Assembly: GCA_034932485.1 (NCBI GenBank)
Contig: JAYFOQ010000028.1
Coordinates: 35,532 to 99,531, forward strand
Direction: 5' to 3'
DNA length: 64,000 nt
From: Gordonibacter sp034932485
GTDB taxonomy: Bacteria > Actinomycetota > Coriobacteriia > Coriobacteriales > Eggerthellaceae
Each line of letters begins with the position of its first letter. The first letter of the stretch is position 1. Of the stretch, positions 6,318 through 15,546 are shown in pieces. Under the pieces are notes generated by a model, which saw nothing but the letters and a program-made list of their open reading frames with translations, was not told the DNA's origin and ran no database searches. The position numbers and the translations under genes were made by a program.

Positions 6318-9212
6318 TTACGATACATCTTCAGACCTCTCTGGTGGTAAGAAGTGGCGAAGAGCGTCATATAGCTGTCGAGCGTCAAACGGTTTGGGCA
6401 AAAATCCATCCATACCCACAGCGGCTGCTTCATCGCGATCTTCTTGAAACGTACTAGCTGTCAGAGCAACGATGGGAATTGTATGCGCATCATCTCGATC
6501 TAACGCGCGCAATTCGCGCACGGCCGATAAGCCATCTAGCACCGGCATCTGTACATCCATAAGTACAATGTCATAATATCCCTGATCAGAAACAGCAAAC
6601 AGATCTATTGCCTCGCGTCCATTCGCGGCTCGGTCAGCACTTACACCCTCTAATTCCAGCAATGCCACCGCTATCTCAGCATTTAAGTCGTTATCTTCGG
6701 CCAACAGTGCACGCACACCCACCAGCGAACGCTTCGCCTTATGCCCCGACGTCACACAAGGCATCCGATCGGATGAAGAGTCCTCCGAAGGTGCATACGG
6801 AAGTGTCAGAGTAAAGAAGAACTCAGCCCCTTCACCCAAACGGCTACGCACATCAAGCTTTCCACCCATAAGGCGCACTAGGTTACTACTGATGGCAAGT
6901 CCCAACCCCGTGCCCTGGGCATTACGCCGATTCTCAGCCGCCTGCTCGAACGACTCGAAGATACGGTCAAGGTCTTCAGGGCGTATGCCTGTACCATTGT
7001 CAGCTACACTGAATCGAACGATCGCCTTACCCCCATCGCCCGACACCACATCAATAACCAACAACACCGATCCACCTGACTCGGTGAACTTGAATGCATT
7101 CGACAATAGGTTCGCTAACACTTGCTGTAAACGCACATCGTCGGCAACCACTACCACGTCACTCTCACAACGCACGGTTAACGCAATGCCCTTCTCTTCG
7201 GCAAGGATGCAGTACATACTATCCAGTCTATCGGCCAACGCGCACAAAGGCACCGGCGCAGCTTCAAGGTGCATCTTGCCGTTCTCAATCTTGGACATGT
7301 CTAAGATATCATTCACCAACGCTAACAGGTACTGCGCCGACGTGTTAATCTTCTCCAAACTCGACTGCACTGAAGGAGTTGCCTCACCTGAAAGTGTCGC
7401 CACAGAGCTAAGACCAATAATGGCATTCATCGGTGTACGAATTTCGTGAGACATGCGCGAAAGAAAGTCCGATTTCTCGTGACTCGTCTCTTCAGCTTGC
7501 TCCAACTTCAAAGCCATAGTGCGCGATCGCACCTTGAAGGCCGCTACCACAATTGCCACAATCCCCACTAAAAGCGAGAACACAAGCGACACCGCCACTG
7601 CAGCCATAGGGTTACTAGATACGATTGCCTCCAACGAAGGAGCGCGCTTACTTACTGGCGTTTCACTGCGCACCAGCATAGCTGCCCGCTCGTCTTCGGT
7701 AAAACTGCCTATCGTTTTATTTAAAAGCGAGTACATTGCCGAGTTGACCGGTTTTGGTAGGGCAATAGACAACGTGGCAACGCGCTGATCGGCAGAAGAC
7801 GGCACGATATTATTGTAGGCACGCTCGGTAAATAAGCTTTCAGCAAATGCCGCTGGCATACAAGTGAAGTCTGCGCGACCAGCGTTTACCGCCTCAAGAC
7901 ACTCCCGATAAGTATCAAAGTAAACCACGTTCGCCGATTCCAACTTAGCTGGGTTTCCCCGTCCACTCATCTGCGCAAGAACAGCATCGCTATCAGGTTT
8001 TTCTCGCAGTTTGTTTCGCAATACCACCTCATCAAGAACCGCAAAATCTCGAGTGAGAGAAAGCCCTAGTTCGTTGGCTTTGTACTCATCATCCATGAAG
8101 TTTCCCATAACGTCTGCTTTACCGCTGCTCACCATAGTAAGAGCTTCTTCATAAGTGGTAGCGTGCTCAAAGCGAAACGAGAGGCCTGTACGCTCAGAAA
8201 TACGATCAAACGCCTCTTTGACCACCCCGCTGTATGTTCCCTCATTTTGGTAGTACAGTGGCATACGATCAGCAACCACGGCAACCGAAATAGTACCCAC
8301 CCGCTCGACAAAAGCGCGATCGGCTTCAGTGAGTGTCATTTGACTGCGATACTCTTGAGGAAAGTAGCGTGATCGTAGGGTGAGAGCAAACCCTGCATCG
8401 GCAGCGTATATCTGCGCCGTTGCCCGATTCAGATCGGCCGTTAAATCGCTCCCCTTAGGCAACGCGATATAGTAAGGCTCACCCTCAAACCCCGCTATCA
8501 CCCGATATCCGTCTCTAACCTCAAGTTCGTTGCCAAGCATTACATCCGCCGCGCCAGTTTCAAGACAACGCTGGTAATCTTCAATATCCAGAGGCAACAC
8601 GTTACAGGAAAGATTGTTAAGCTGGAGAAACGCTTCCAGGCGGCGATTCTTCTCTGTGGCATTACGGTATACCCCTATAGTTTTGCCGTTCAATGTACTC
8701 AAGTCAAAACTAACCACAGAATTATTGTCTTCAGGACAAATTAACAAGGAGTAGTTCGAACCCATACTGTAGTCAGCGTAATCTAACGAATCATCCAGCT
8801 GGTCGCGATGGTACATATTGCCCATAAGGTCGATCTCGCCCCTTATGGCCGCATTCATGAGGTCTTCAGCATTGCCACCCACGAACTCATATTCCCAACC
8901 GGTATATTTAGCTATCTCAACAAGCCAGTCATAAAAAAGACCGCTGTGCACCCCAGCCTCGTTGGTCATGCTGATACCTTCAACCTCAGGAAACGCAACT
9001 CTCACAAGGCGCATCCCTGGTTCCGCATTGCGGCTGTCAGTCTGAGCATCCACCGCCACGCTCTGCTGCGGTAGCCCCTCTTCCGACGATGACAAAACCC
9101 TCGTTTGGGTGTCTACCAATCCGACAGCAACGGTAGGTGCAACAAAAACGCATCCAGCAGCAAGCACTACGGCAAGGATCGTCCGCACGATCCGCGTCGC
9201 GTGTGTTCTCAC
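6318..9212 (-). CDS. BvgS-like hybrid sensor histidine kinase with two periplasmic binding domains
   Basis: A 964-residue membrane sensor. An N-terminal hydrophobic segment (residues 10-30) is followed by two tandem type-3 solute-binding domains outside the membrane (about 67-290 and 305-510), one membrane span (about 535-560), a HisKA dimerisation helix with phospho-acceptor His589 in SRMSHEIRTPMN, a HATPase domain with DNGTGI and GTGLGLAISSNLV, and a C-terminal receiver domain with LMDVQMP holding the phosphorylatable Asp. No HPt domain or output regulator follows, so the final response regulator lies elsewhere. The first domains resemble amino-acid-binding proteins, so the ligand is likely a small nutrient. 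Start is GTG with GGGAGA seven bases upstream. Confidence 0.92.
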   Translation of the reverse strand: MRTHATRIVRTILAVVLAAGCVFVAPTVAVGLVDTQTRVLSSSEEGLPQQSVAVDAQTDSRNAEPGMRLVRVAFPEVEGISMTNEAGVHSGLFYDWLVEIAKYTGWEYEFVGGNAEDLMNAAIRGEIDLMGNMYHRDQLDDSLDYADYSMGSNYSLLICPEDNNSVVSFDLSTLNGKTIGVYRNATEKNRRLEAFLQLNNLSCNVLPLDIEDYQRCLETGAADVMLGNELEVRDGYRVIAGFEGEPYYIALPKGSDLTADLNRATAQIYAADAGFALTLRSRYFPQEYRSQMTLTEADRAFVERVGTISVAVVADRMPLYYQNEGTYSGVVKEAFDRISERTGLSFRFEHATTYEEALTMVSSGKADVMGNFMDDEYKANELGLSLTRDFAVLDEVVLRNKLREKPDSDAVLAQMSGRGNPAKLESANVVYFDTYRECLEAVNAGRADFTCMPAAFAESLFTERAYNNIVPSSADQRVATLSIALPKPVNSAMYSLLNKTIGSFTEDERAAMLVRSETPVSKRAPSLEAIVSSNPMAAVAVSLVFSLLVGIVAIVVAAFKVRSRTMALKLEQAEETSHEKSDFLSRMSHEIRTPMNAIIGLSSVATLSGEATPSVQSSLEKINTSAQYLLALVNDILDMSKIENGKMHLEAAPVPLCALADRLDSMYCILAEEKGIALTVRCESDVVVVADDVRLQQVLANLLSNAFKFTESGGSVLLVIDVVSGDGGKAIVRFSVADNGTGIRPEDLDRIFESFEQAAENRRNAQGTGLGLAISSNLVRLMGGKLDVRSRLGEGAEFFFTLTLPYAPSEDSSSDRMPCVTSGHKAKRSLVGVRALLAEDNDLNAEIAVALLELEGVSADRAANGREAIDLFAVSDQGYYDIVLMDVQMPVLDGLSAVRELRALDRDDAHTIPIVALTASTFQEDRDEAAAVGMDGFLPKPFDARQLYDALRHFLPPERSEDVS

Positions 9213-9350
9213 GGTTCATTCTCCCTTCGCTTCTTGAATGAACGCCTCAGCAAACGAACAGGATACCACGCCCTCACTAAATGCCAACCACCGATTGAGA
9301 GAAGAAGGAGATACCCCTACCTAAATGCCAAGAGCATCCGAAAAAAGCTG

Positions 9351-11699
9351 CTACAACAAGTCGTCAGGATCGACGTCAACCGCAACATTCACCAAACGAT
9401 CAGGCTTGCGCGCGCGAAAGAACGGGAGAAGCACCGTAGAAAGATCGCTTTCCAGCGGGCACTTAACCACTACATGCCAGCGATACGTACCGCGCAGCTT
9501 CGTAAGAACACAGGGTGTGGCACTCAGCACATCCCAAGAATTACCTACATAGTTGCGCACATGACGTTCAAGATCAACCTGCAATTTTACTGCAAGATCA
9601 CGCACAGATCCCTCATCCTTGCCCCATATCAGGATGTTCGCCATACGTACATAGGGCGGATACTTCAACAGCCGGCGCTTAGGCAACTCGTCATGCAAGA
9701 AAAGCGCACGATTATAAGACGCCGCAGCCTGAATGGGCGCAGCGTCTGCCTCATAGGTCTGCACCAGCACACGACCGGGCAGTTCCGCACGCCCTGCACG
9801 ACCTGCGACTTGCTCAACAAGCGCGAACGTGCGCTCAGCGGCACGATAGTCGGGCAGCTTTAACATAGTATCTGCGTTGATAACGCCCACCAGCGTTACA
9901 TCCTCAAAGTCTAACCCCTTCGCAATCATCTGCGTACCCAACAACACAGCTGCATCTGCGGCAGCAAATTCTTCCAACAGTCGCTGATGCGCTCCTTTTC
10001 CCCCGGTCGTATCGGCATCCATGCGCACAATGGGTACACTTGGCCCCACGCCCGGCGACGCATCAAGAAGCACCCGTAAATCAGCTTCGACACGCTGAGT
10101 TCCCGCACCAAACTTCTTTAGGTAAGGACTACCGCACTCCGGGCACGTTGCTGGAGCCGTGATGCGATAGCCACAATGATGACAAACAAGGAAATTGCCG
10201 CGCTCGTGAAAGGTGAGCGACGTGGAGCACGACGGACATTCCGGAACGAATCCGCATTCACGACAAAGCAGAAATTTAGCAAACCCACGCTGATTTAATA
10301 AAAGAACAGCTTTTCGCCCGGCAGCAAGCTCTTCGACAAGAGCATGCGACAGCGGACGCGAAAACATAGAACGGAACCCGCTTCCGAATTCGCGAGCCAT
10401 ATCGACCACTTGCACCTCAGGCAATGGTTTACCATTAGCGCGCTCAGACAAGTCTACGTGATGCCATAGTTCATCTTTAGCACACGCGTGCAAACTCTCG
10501 ATAGAGGGCGTTGCTGATCCGAGTACCACGGCAGCACCCGAGCGACGCGCCATCCATACTGCCACCTCACGCGCATGGTAGCGTGGAGCACTATCCTGCT
10601 TGTAAGAGCCCTCATGCTCCTCGTCAATAACAATAAGACCTAAGTTACGCAGGGGTGTAAACAGCGCGCTGCGAGCCCCCACCACCACACGCGCCACACC
10701 CGATCGAATAAAATCCCATTGATCGTAGCGCTCTCCTGCACCCATACGCGAGTGCATAACAGCAACGGTATCGCCAAACCTCCCACGAAACCGCCCCACC
10801 GTCTGGGGTGTCAGTGATATCTCCGGCACGAGCACGCATGCTGTGCGCCCCGTTCTCAATGTGGCTTCAATGGCTTGCAAGTACACCTCAGTCTTACCCG
10901 AGCCAGTCACACCATCAACAAGCACTACCTCACCTTTACCCGACAAGCATGCAGCTTCAATAACCCCCAAAGCAACCGCTTGACCGGACGTAAGGCAAGG
11001 CTTTTGAGAGGGAGTAAAACTATTCTGGCACGCCTCCCCACCATCCACAGAACTTGATACCGAAGAAGACATGCCCCGCATGCGACGACGGCGCTCGATG
11101 CGTATGGCACCTTTACCTTCCAGCGTCTTTAATGCGCCAGAAAGGGCACCGAGCTCCGCAGTCAACTCCACCACACGCAGCTCTCCTGCATGCAGCGCTT
11201 CCATGATAGATGTCTGCTTCACCGCGTTCTTGCGCGGCTCGAAGTCGGCGAACGACGGACCCGGCACAACCCAACGATCGTCCACCTCTCCCACCGTTGG
11301 CTCTTCAAGCCGCCAATACCCTTCACGGGCTCGCACCATACGCGGCACACCACCGGGGGGCGTGAACAACCGCACGCAAGATGAAAGAGGTGCCAAATAA
11401 CGCTCAGAAAGCCATTGGGCGCAGGCGGCGCCCTCTTCGTCAAAGTAAGCAGGACTAACCGCCCGCACGATAGCTTTCAGCTTCGAGAAGTTAAGCCCTG
11501 CCGGGAGGCGGTCAGCTGAGTGCTCTTCAATCGCAACAACAAACCCCACCGCCTGCCGAGGTCCAAACGGCACCAACACCGCACACCCCACCGTAATTTC
11601 ATAACCGCCCGTCTCTCCTGCATCGTCAGGAACAAGATAGGTATACGGCGTGTCAAGTGCTTGCGTAGGTATGTCGAGAATGATCGATGCGAGTTTCAT
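9351..11699 (-). CDS. priA: Primosomal replication-restart helicase PriA
   Basis: A 782-residue protein. The N-terminal 3'-DNA-end-binding domain begins MKLASIILDIPTQALDTPYT; the helicase core has Walker A DGVTGSGKTEVYLQAIE and the DEEH box VIDEEHEGSYKQD; the zinc-binding insert has paired CxxC sites (CRECGF, CPSC, CHHCGY, CPECGS). PriA unwinds stalled forks and reloads the replisome. The frame stays open upstream, but residues before this ATG would lie inside metK and look nothing like PriA, so the start at 11699 is chosen; it follows the metK stop by 16 bases with only a weak ribosome site, suggesting coupling to metK. Confidence 0.95.
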   Translation of the reverse strand: MKLASIILDIPTQALDTPYTYLVPDDAGETGGYEITVGCAVLVPFGPRQAVGFVVAIEEHSADRLPAGLNFSKLKAIVRAVSPAYFDEEGAACAQWLSERYLAPLSSCVRLFTPPGGVPRMVRAREGYWRLEEPTVGEVDDRWVVPGPSFADFEPRKNAVKQTSIMEALHAGELRVVELTAELGALSGALKTLEGKGAIRIERRRRMRGMSSSVSSSVDGGEACQNSFTPSQKPCLTSGQAVALGVIEAACLSGKGEVVLVDGVTGSGKTEVYLQAIEATLRTGRTACVLVPEISLTPQTVGRFRGRFGDTVAVMHSRMGAGERYDQWDFIRSGVARVVVGARSALFTPLRNLGLIVIDEEHEGSYKQDSAPRYHAREVAVWMARRSGAAVVLGSATPSIESLHACAKDELWHHVDLSERANGKPLPEVQVVDMAREFGSGFRSMFSRPLSHALVEELAAGRKAVLLLNQRGFAKFLLCRECGFVPECPSCSTSLTFHERGNFLVCHHCGYRITAPATCPECGSPYLKKFGAGTQRVEADLRVLLDASPGVGPSVPIVRMDADTTGGKGAHQRLLEEFAAADAAVLLGTQMIAKGLDFEDVTLVGVINADTMLKLPDYRAAERTFALVEQVAGRAGRAELPGRVLVQTYEADAAPIQAAASYNRALFLHDELPKRRLLKYPPYVRMANILIWGKDEGSVRDLAVKLQVDLERHVRNYVGNSWDVLSATPCVLTKLRGTYRWHVVVKCPLESDLSTVLLPFFRARKPDRLVNVAVDVDPDDLL

Positions 11700-11715
11700 A
11701 ACGCTCAGTATATGC

Positions 11716-12981
11716 TTACGCGAGTCCGCATTCCTTTCGCAACTCATCTGCCTTATTGGCACACTCCCAGGTGAACTCAGGCAATTCACGACCGAAGTGG
11801 CCATAAGCAGCCGTCTTGCGATAAATAGGACGTCGCAAGTCGAGCGCATCAATAATAGCTCCAGGGCGCAAATCGAACACACGGCTCACCGCTCGCTCAA
11901 TATCAGCCTCAGGTATCTTCGCCGTACCAAACGTATCAATCATTACCGACACCGGACGTGCCATACCGATGGCATAGGCAACTTGCACCTCGCAACGATC
12001 TGCGAGACCCGCAGCCACCACATTCTTAGCCACCCAACGTGCAGCATAAGCACCCGATCGATCAACTTTGGTGCAATCCTTACCAGAAAACGCACCACCG
12101 CCATGCCTACCCATACCACCATAGGTGTCCACAATAATCTTGCGACCGGTAAGCCCCGCATCACCCATAGGTCCACCTACAACAAAACGACCCGTAGGAT
12201 TCACGTGAATCTCGGCATCATCTGCCAATTTCACCCCTTCAGCGGCAAGTACCGGCTTAACCACCTGCTCAATAATGTCGGCAGCAAGCGCGGCGTGCTC
12301 CACGCTTTCGGCGTGCTGAGTGGATACCACCACTTTCTCCACACTCGTTGGACGACCATTTTCATAGCGTACCGATACCTGTGTTTTACCATCGGGGCGC
12401 AGGTAAGAAAGCGTACCATTCTTGCGAACTTTGGTTAGACGCTCGGCCAAGCGGTGAGCCAAATACACCGGCATAGGCATAAGCGTAGATGTTTCATTAC
12501 AGGCATAGCCAAACATCATGCCTTGATCACCTGCACCAATACGCTCATAGGGGTCGTCGCCAGCAAGCCCATGCTGAGCCTCCCACGACTCATCGACACC
12601 CTGTGCGATATCGGGAGACTGCTCATGGATGGCATTTAGTACGCCACACGTATCACAATCGAAGCCGTACTTCGCACGGTTATAGCCAATGTCAGACAGC
12701 ACCTCGCGCACGATACCCGGTACGTCCACGTAGGCCTGCGTACGAATCTCACCCGTCACGATAACCATGCCGGTAGTGGCCAGTGTTTCACAGGCACAAC
12801 GAACCTGGGAGGGGTTCGCGGACTGCCCACCTGGCGCTACATAACCTTGCTCGGCAAGTTCGATCTCTTTGGACAGGATGGCATCCAACACCGCGTCCGA
12901 TATCTGGTCACATACCTTGTCGGGATGCCCTTCCGTCACAGACTCGGACGTAAACAGATACGATGCATGCATGTCGGCCAT
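11716..12981 (-). CDS. metK: S-adenosylmethionine synthetase
   Basis: A 421-residue enzyme that makes SAM from methionine and ATP. Signature pieces are ESVTEGHPDKVCDQISDA at the N-terminus, GAGDQGMMFGYA in the middle and the phosphate-binding GGGAFSGKD loop. Slightly longer than the usual 380-400 residues, the extra length falling in loops. Start ATG is preceded by GGGGAATT. It is the first gene of a metK-priA pair. No SAM riboswitch is visible upstream; only a short inverted repeat is. Confidence 0.97.
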   Translation of the reverse strand: MADMHASYLFTSESVTEGHPDKVCDQISDAVLDAILSKEIELAEQGYVAPGGQSANPSQVRCACETLATTGMVIVTGEIRTQAYVDVPGIVREVLSDIGYNRAKYGFDCDTCGVLNAIHEQSPDIAQGVDESWEAQHGLAGDDPYERIGAGDQGMMFGYACNETSTLMPMPVYLAHRLAERLTKVRKNGTLSYLRPDGKTQVSVRYENGRPTSVEKVVVSTQHAESVEHAALAADIIEQVVKPVLAAEGVKLADDAEIHVNPTGRFVVGGPMGDAGLTGRKIIVDTYGGMGRHGGGAFSGKDCTKVDRSGAYAARWVAKNVVAAGLADRCEVQVAYAIGMARPVSVMIDTFGTAKIPEADIERAVSRVFDLRPGAIIDALDLRRPIYRKTAAYGHFGRELPEFTWECANKADELRKECGLA

Positions 12982-13014
12982 AATTCCCCATTCTCTTATA
13001 GAGTGACTACTGTC

Positions 13015-13033
13015 TCATGCTCTCTCAGCATGA
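13015..13033. repeat. Short inverted repeat upstream of metK
   Basis: TCATGCT (13015-13021) and AGCATGA (13027-13033) form a 7-bp perfect inverted repeat with a 5-base centre, 34 bases ahead of metK in the divergent metK/ATP-grasp intergenic region. It could be an operator or a leader hairpin. Confidence 0.3.
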
Positions 13034-13196
13034 ACTCATCTGGTTTTCGACCAAGATTAGCACACCTATCTGCCAACAGATCGAAGCATCCGTCAAATCA
13101 CGACTATTCTACGCCCAGGGCATGTCGCCACCACCCCAATCCGATCATGGTAAACTGATGCCGACAAATTGGCTCCTCGAACGGAAAAGAGCATCC

Positions 13197-14573
13197 ATGT
13201 CTAACAACGACGAATACACTCGTGAATACTTCGAGATCATGGAATCGTTAAACGGCGATATTCCTGGTCGCCGCGCCGCTTATGATTATATGCAGAACTC
13301 AACAGCCATCGTACACCACAAAGTCGTGGCTTGCTCGTTCATTCCACGACTGTTTGATGCGCAAACCTACCAAACTATGAAGGACACCGCAGAAACCGCA
13401 CACCGCATTCTCTGTAAGGTTATTGACACCTATCTGAAAGACCCCGCCTACCGCCGTGTGTTTGATTTCGACCCACGTCTGGAAGATCTCATTCTTCTAC
13501 CGCGCGGCTACGATTCGCTGCTGCCATTCGCGCGCGTAGATACTTTTATTGACGAAAACGACTTCCGCGTGCGCTTCTGTGAGTTCAACGGCGATGGATC
13601 GTCTGGCATGAATGAAAATCGTGAGATTACGAACTCAATTCTTAACACGGCTACCTATCAAAAGTTCGCTCGCCAACATTGCGTAGAAGATTGCGACCTC
13701 TTCGAATCATGGGTACAAAAGTTCATCGCTATCTATTCCACCTACGCCCATCGCGTGGAAAACCCCCGTTTCGCCATTTGCGACTATCTGGAAAACGGCG
13801 TCGTAGACGAGTTTTACCTTTTCGCCAATTTGTTTGCCCAACAAGGTATTGAATGCGTTGTTGTCGACGTGCGAGAATTGGTGTTTGATGGAGAGTTACT
13901 ACGTGACAAAAATGGCGACCGCATCGATGCTATCTGGCGACGCTGCGTCACCAACGACGTTATTGACCATTGGGACGATTCGCAGCAGCTCATCAACGCC
14001 GTACGTGCCGAAAAGGTTGCACTCATCGGTAGCTTCGCTGGGCATATCGTACACGACAAACAGATATTCAAAGCGTTGTTTGATGAGCGCACGGTAGCGT
14101 TTCTCGATGCCGACGAGATAGATTTCATCGAGCAAACCGTACCGCTAACCGCGTTTCTGGATGACGATCACGTGAACCTGCCGCAAATCCGCACAAATAA
14201 AGACGAGTGGATAATTAAACCCACCGACCATTACGGAGCCGACGACGTATATGCTGGCTGCTCCGTGTCGCAAGAAGAGTGGGAAGAACTGATCGATCGT
14301 TTCGCAAACGGCCGCGCCGGGTTCCCCTTCATCGTGCAGCGTTATATCCACGCCTTTAAAACTGAGACTCTGCCACCGGATACCGGCATAGACCTGCTTG
14401 CCGACGATGAAATATCCTCACAGCCCGTGCTTTACAACAACCTGAACGGCTTATATCTTTATGACGGCGAGTTCACTGGCGTATTTAGCCGTCTCGGCCC
14501 CTTACCCACCATCTCAAAGGACATGCAGGGCATGACAGCTGCCACCATCTGGGTTGATCGAGACAAAGCTTAG
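13197..14573 (+). CDS. Glutathionylspermidine-synthase-like ATP-grasp ligase
   Basis: A 458-residue protein of the circularly arranged ATP-grasp type related to the synthetase half of glutathionylspermidine synthase: an internal CEFNGDGSSGMNENREI motif, a central RRCVTNDVIDHWDDSQQLINA region, and the ATP-binding end with EWIIKPTDHYGADDVYAGCS and PFIVQRYI. These enzymes join an acyl-phosphate intermediate to an amine or peptide amine; the actual substrates here are unknown, and there is no amidase domain or polyamine gene nearby. The ATG at 13197 has GGAAAAGAG upstream; an open extension back to 13017 has no ribosome site and reads like non-coding sequence. Probably monocistronic, followed by a hairpin. 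Confidence 0.65.
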   Translation: MSNNDEYTREYFEIMESLNGDIPGRRAAYDYMQNSTAIVHHKVVACSFIPRLFDAQTYQTMKDTAETAHRILCKVIDTYLKDPAYRRVFDFDPRLEDLILLPRGYDSLLPFARVDTFIDENDFRVRFCEFNGDGSSGMNENREITNSILNTATYQKFARQHCVEDCDLFESWVQKFIAIYSTYAHRVENPRFAICDYLENGVVDEFYLFANLFAQQGIECVVVDVRELVFDGELLRDKNGDRIDAIWRRCVTNDVIDHWDDSQQLINAVRAEKVALIGSFAGHIVHDKQIFKALFDERTVAFLDADEIDFIEQTVPLTAFLDDDHVNLPQIRTNKDEWIIKPTDHYGADDVYAGCSVSQEEWEELIDRFANGRAGFPFIVQRYIHAFKTETLPPDTGIDLLADDEISSQPVLYNNLNGLYLYDGEFTGVFSRLGPLPTISKDMQGMTAATIWVDRDKA

Positions 14574-14603
14574 TACCTAACAGCACGCCGTAAAAGAAAA
14601 AGT

Positions 14604-14645
14604 GGCCCGCCTGCACTTTCGGTTCCTACGAAAAAGCGGCGGGCC
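14604..14645 (+). terminator. GC-rich inverted repeat after the ATP-grasp gene
   Basis: GGCCCGCC (14604-14611) pairs with GGCGGGCC (14638-14645) around a 26-base loop, 30 bases after the stop codon. There is no T run, so termination is only inferred. Confidence 0.4.
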
Positions 14646-14680
14646 CTCTGCACGAAACCAAGGAAGAGACGGGTAATTTT

Positions 14681-15427
14681 ATGGGGAACACCGATAAACG
14701 TGGCGGCGCTTTGGGTTCGATTGTCTCACTCATAGCAACAATTGCACTCGCCATTACGTTGGTAGCTGCAGGCCTCGCTGTTTGCTGCCTACCGCAAACC
14801 ACCGGAGCGTTGTCCGGCGCTTTCTCGGGTATCGACAATCCCGACACACCATTCTCTCGCGATGAACTTGTCCGCGCTGCGGTTTCAACGAGAGACTACA
14901 CCGTTGGTACCAACGACCGCGCTGCTATTATGGGGGTCATTACCGCCATCAATCGCGATGCTAACACGCCCTACGGCGACGAGGCAACTTTGGCAAGTGC
15001 CCCTGAAGAATTTACCCTCAATGGCGAAGCACTTTCCCATCTAGACGATGTACACACCGTGGTTTCAACCGCCACAATCGCACTGGGAATCATCACTCTC
15101 GTGGCACTCCTTTCATGTATATTTCTCGGGCTGAAACGGGGGAAACGACGTGTCGGCAGCGTGCTGCTTTGGTCTGGCATTTCGGTCATTGCCGTGTTTG
15201 CGGCGCTGGCAGCTTGGGTATTGATAGACTTCGACGGCTTCTTTGCTGCCTTTCACTCCCTATTCTTTGCCAGCGGCACCTGGACATTCTCCTACACATC
15301 CTTGCTTATAACCATGTATCCTACTGCATTTTGGATGGGGATGGGAGCCGTGTGGCTTGCGACAACCGGCCTGTTGTCTATACTAGCAATCGTAGTCGGC
15401 GCGCTTCTACGCCGCCGATCTGCCTAA
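14681..15427 (+). CDS. DUF1461 integral membrane protein
   Basis: A 248-residue membrane protein with four or five hydrophobic segments (residues about 12-35, 130-150, 160-185, 200-225, 225-245) and an extracytoplasmic loop. The pattern FTLNGEALSHLDDVHTV followed by LFFASGTWTFSYTSLLITMYPTAFW is what I know from DUF1461 (TIGR01906), a family of unknown function in Gram-positive bacteria. Some members have been linked to lipoprotein N-acyl transfer (Lit), so envelope lipid modification is possible but not shown here. Starts at ATG; the purine-rich stretch upstream is a weak ribosome site. Confidence 0.65.
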   Translation: MGNTDKRGGALGSIVSLIATIALAITLVAAGLAVCCLPQTTGALSGAFSGIDNPDTPFSRDELVRAAVSTRDYTVGTNDRAAIMGVITAINRDANTPYGDEATLASAPEEFTLNGEALSHLDDVHTVVSTATIALGIITLVALLSCIFLGLKRGKRRVGSVLLWSGISVIAVFAALAAWVLIDFDGFFAAFHSLFFASGTWTFSYTSLLITMYPTAFWMGMGAVWLATTGLLSILAIVVGALLRRRSA

Positions 15428-15546
15428 GCGAGTTCGTATTGCTGATTTTAACCCGAAAGAAGGGTTCCAGGATACGCTCCGTGCTCCTCTGCCGGCGCGC
15501 CCTGTAGGTGTAATGTGACGACGGAAGAGTAAGGAACGCAAGACCT

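Noticed and set aside
9105..9863. 252-codon plus-strand open frame across kinase and priA ends
   Set aside because: Mostly antisense to priA; composition rich in Arg/His/Thr as in shadow frames.
11650..12438. 262-codon plus-strand open frame inside metK
   Set aside because: Antisense to a clear metK; no family resemblance.
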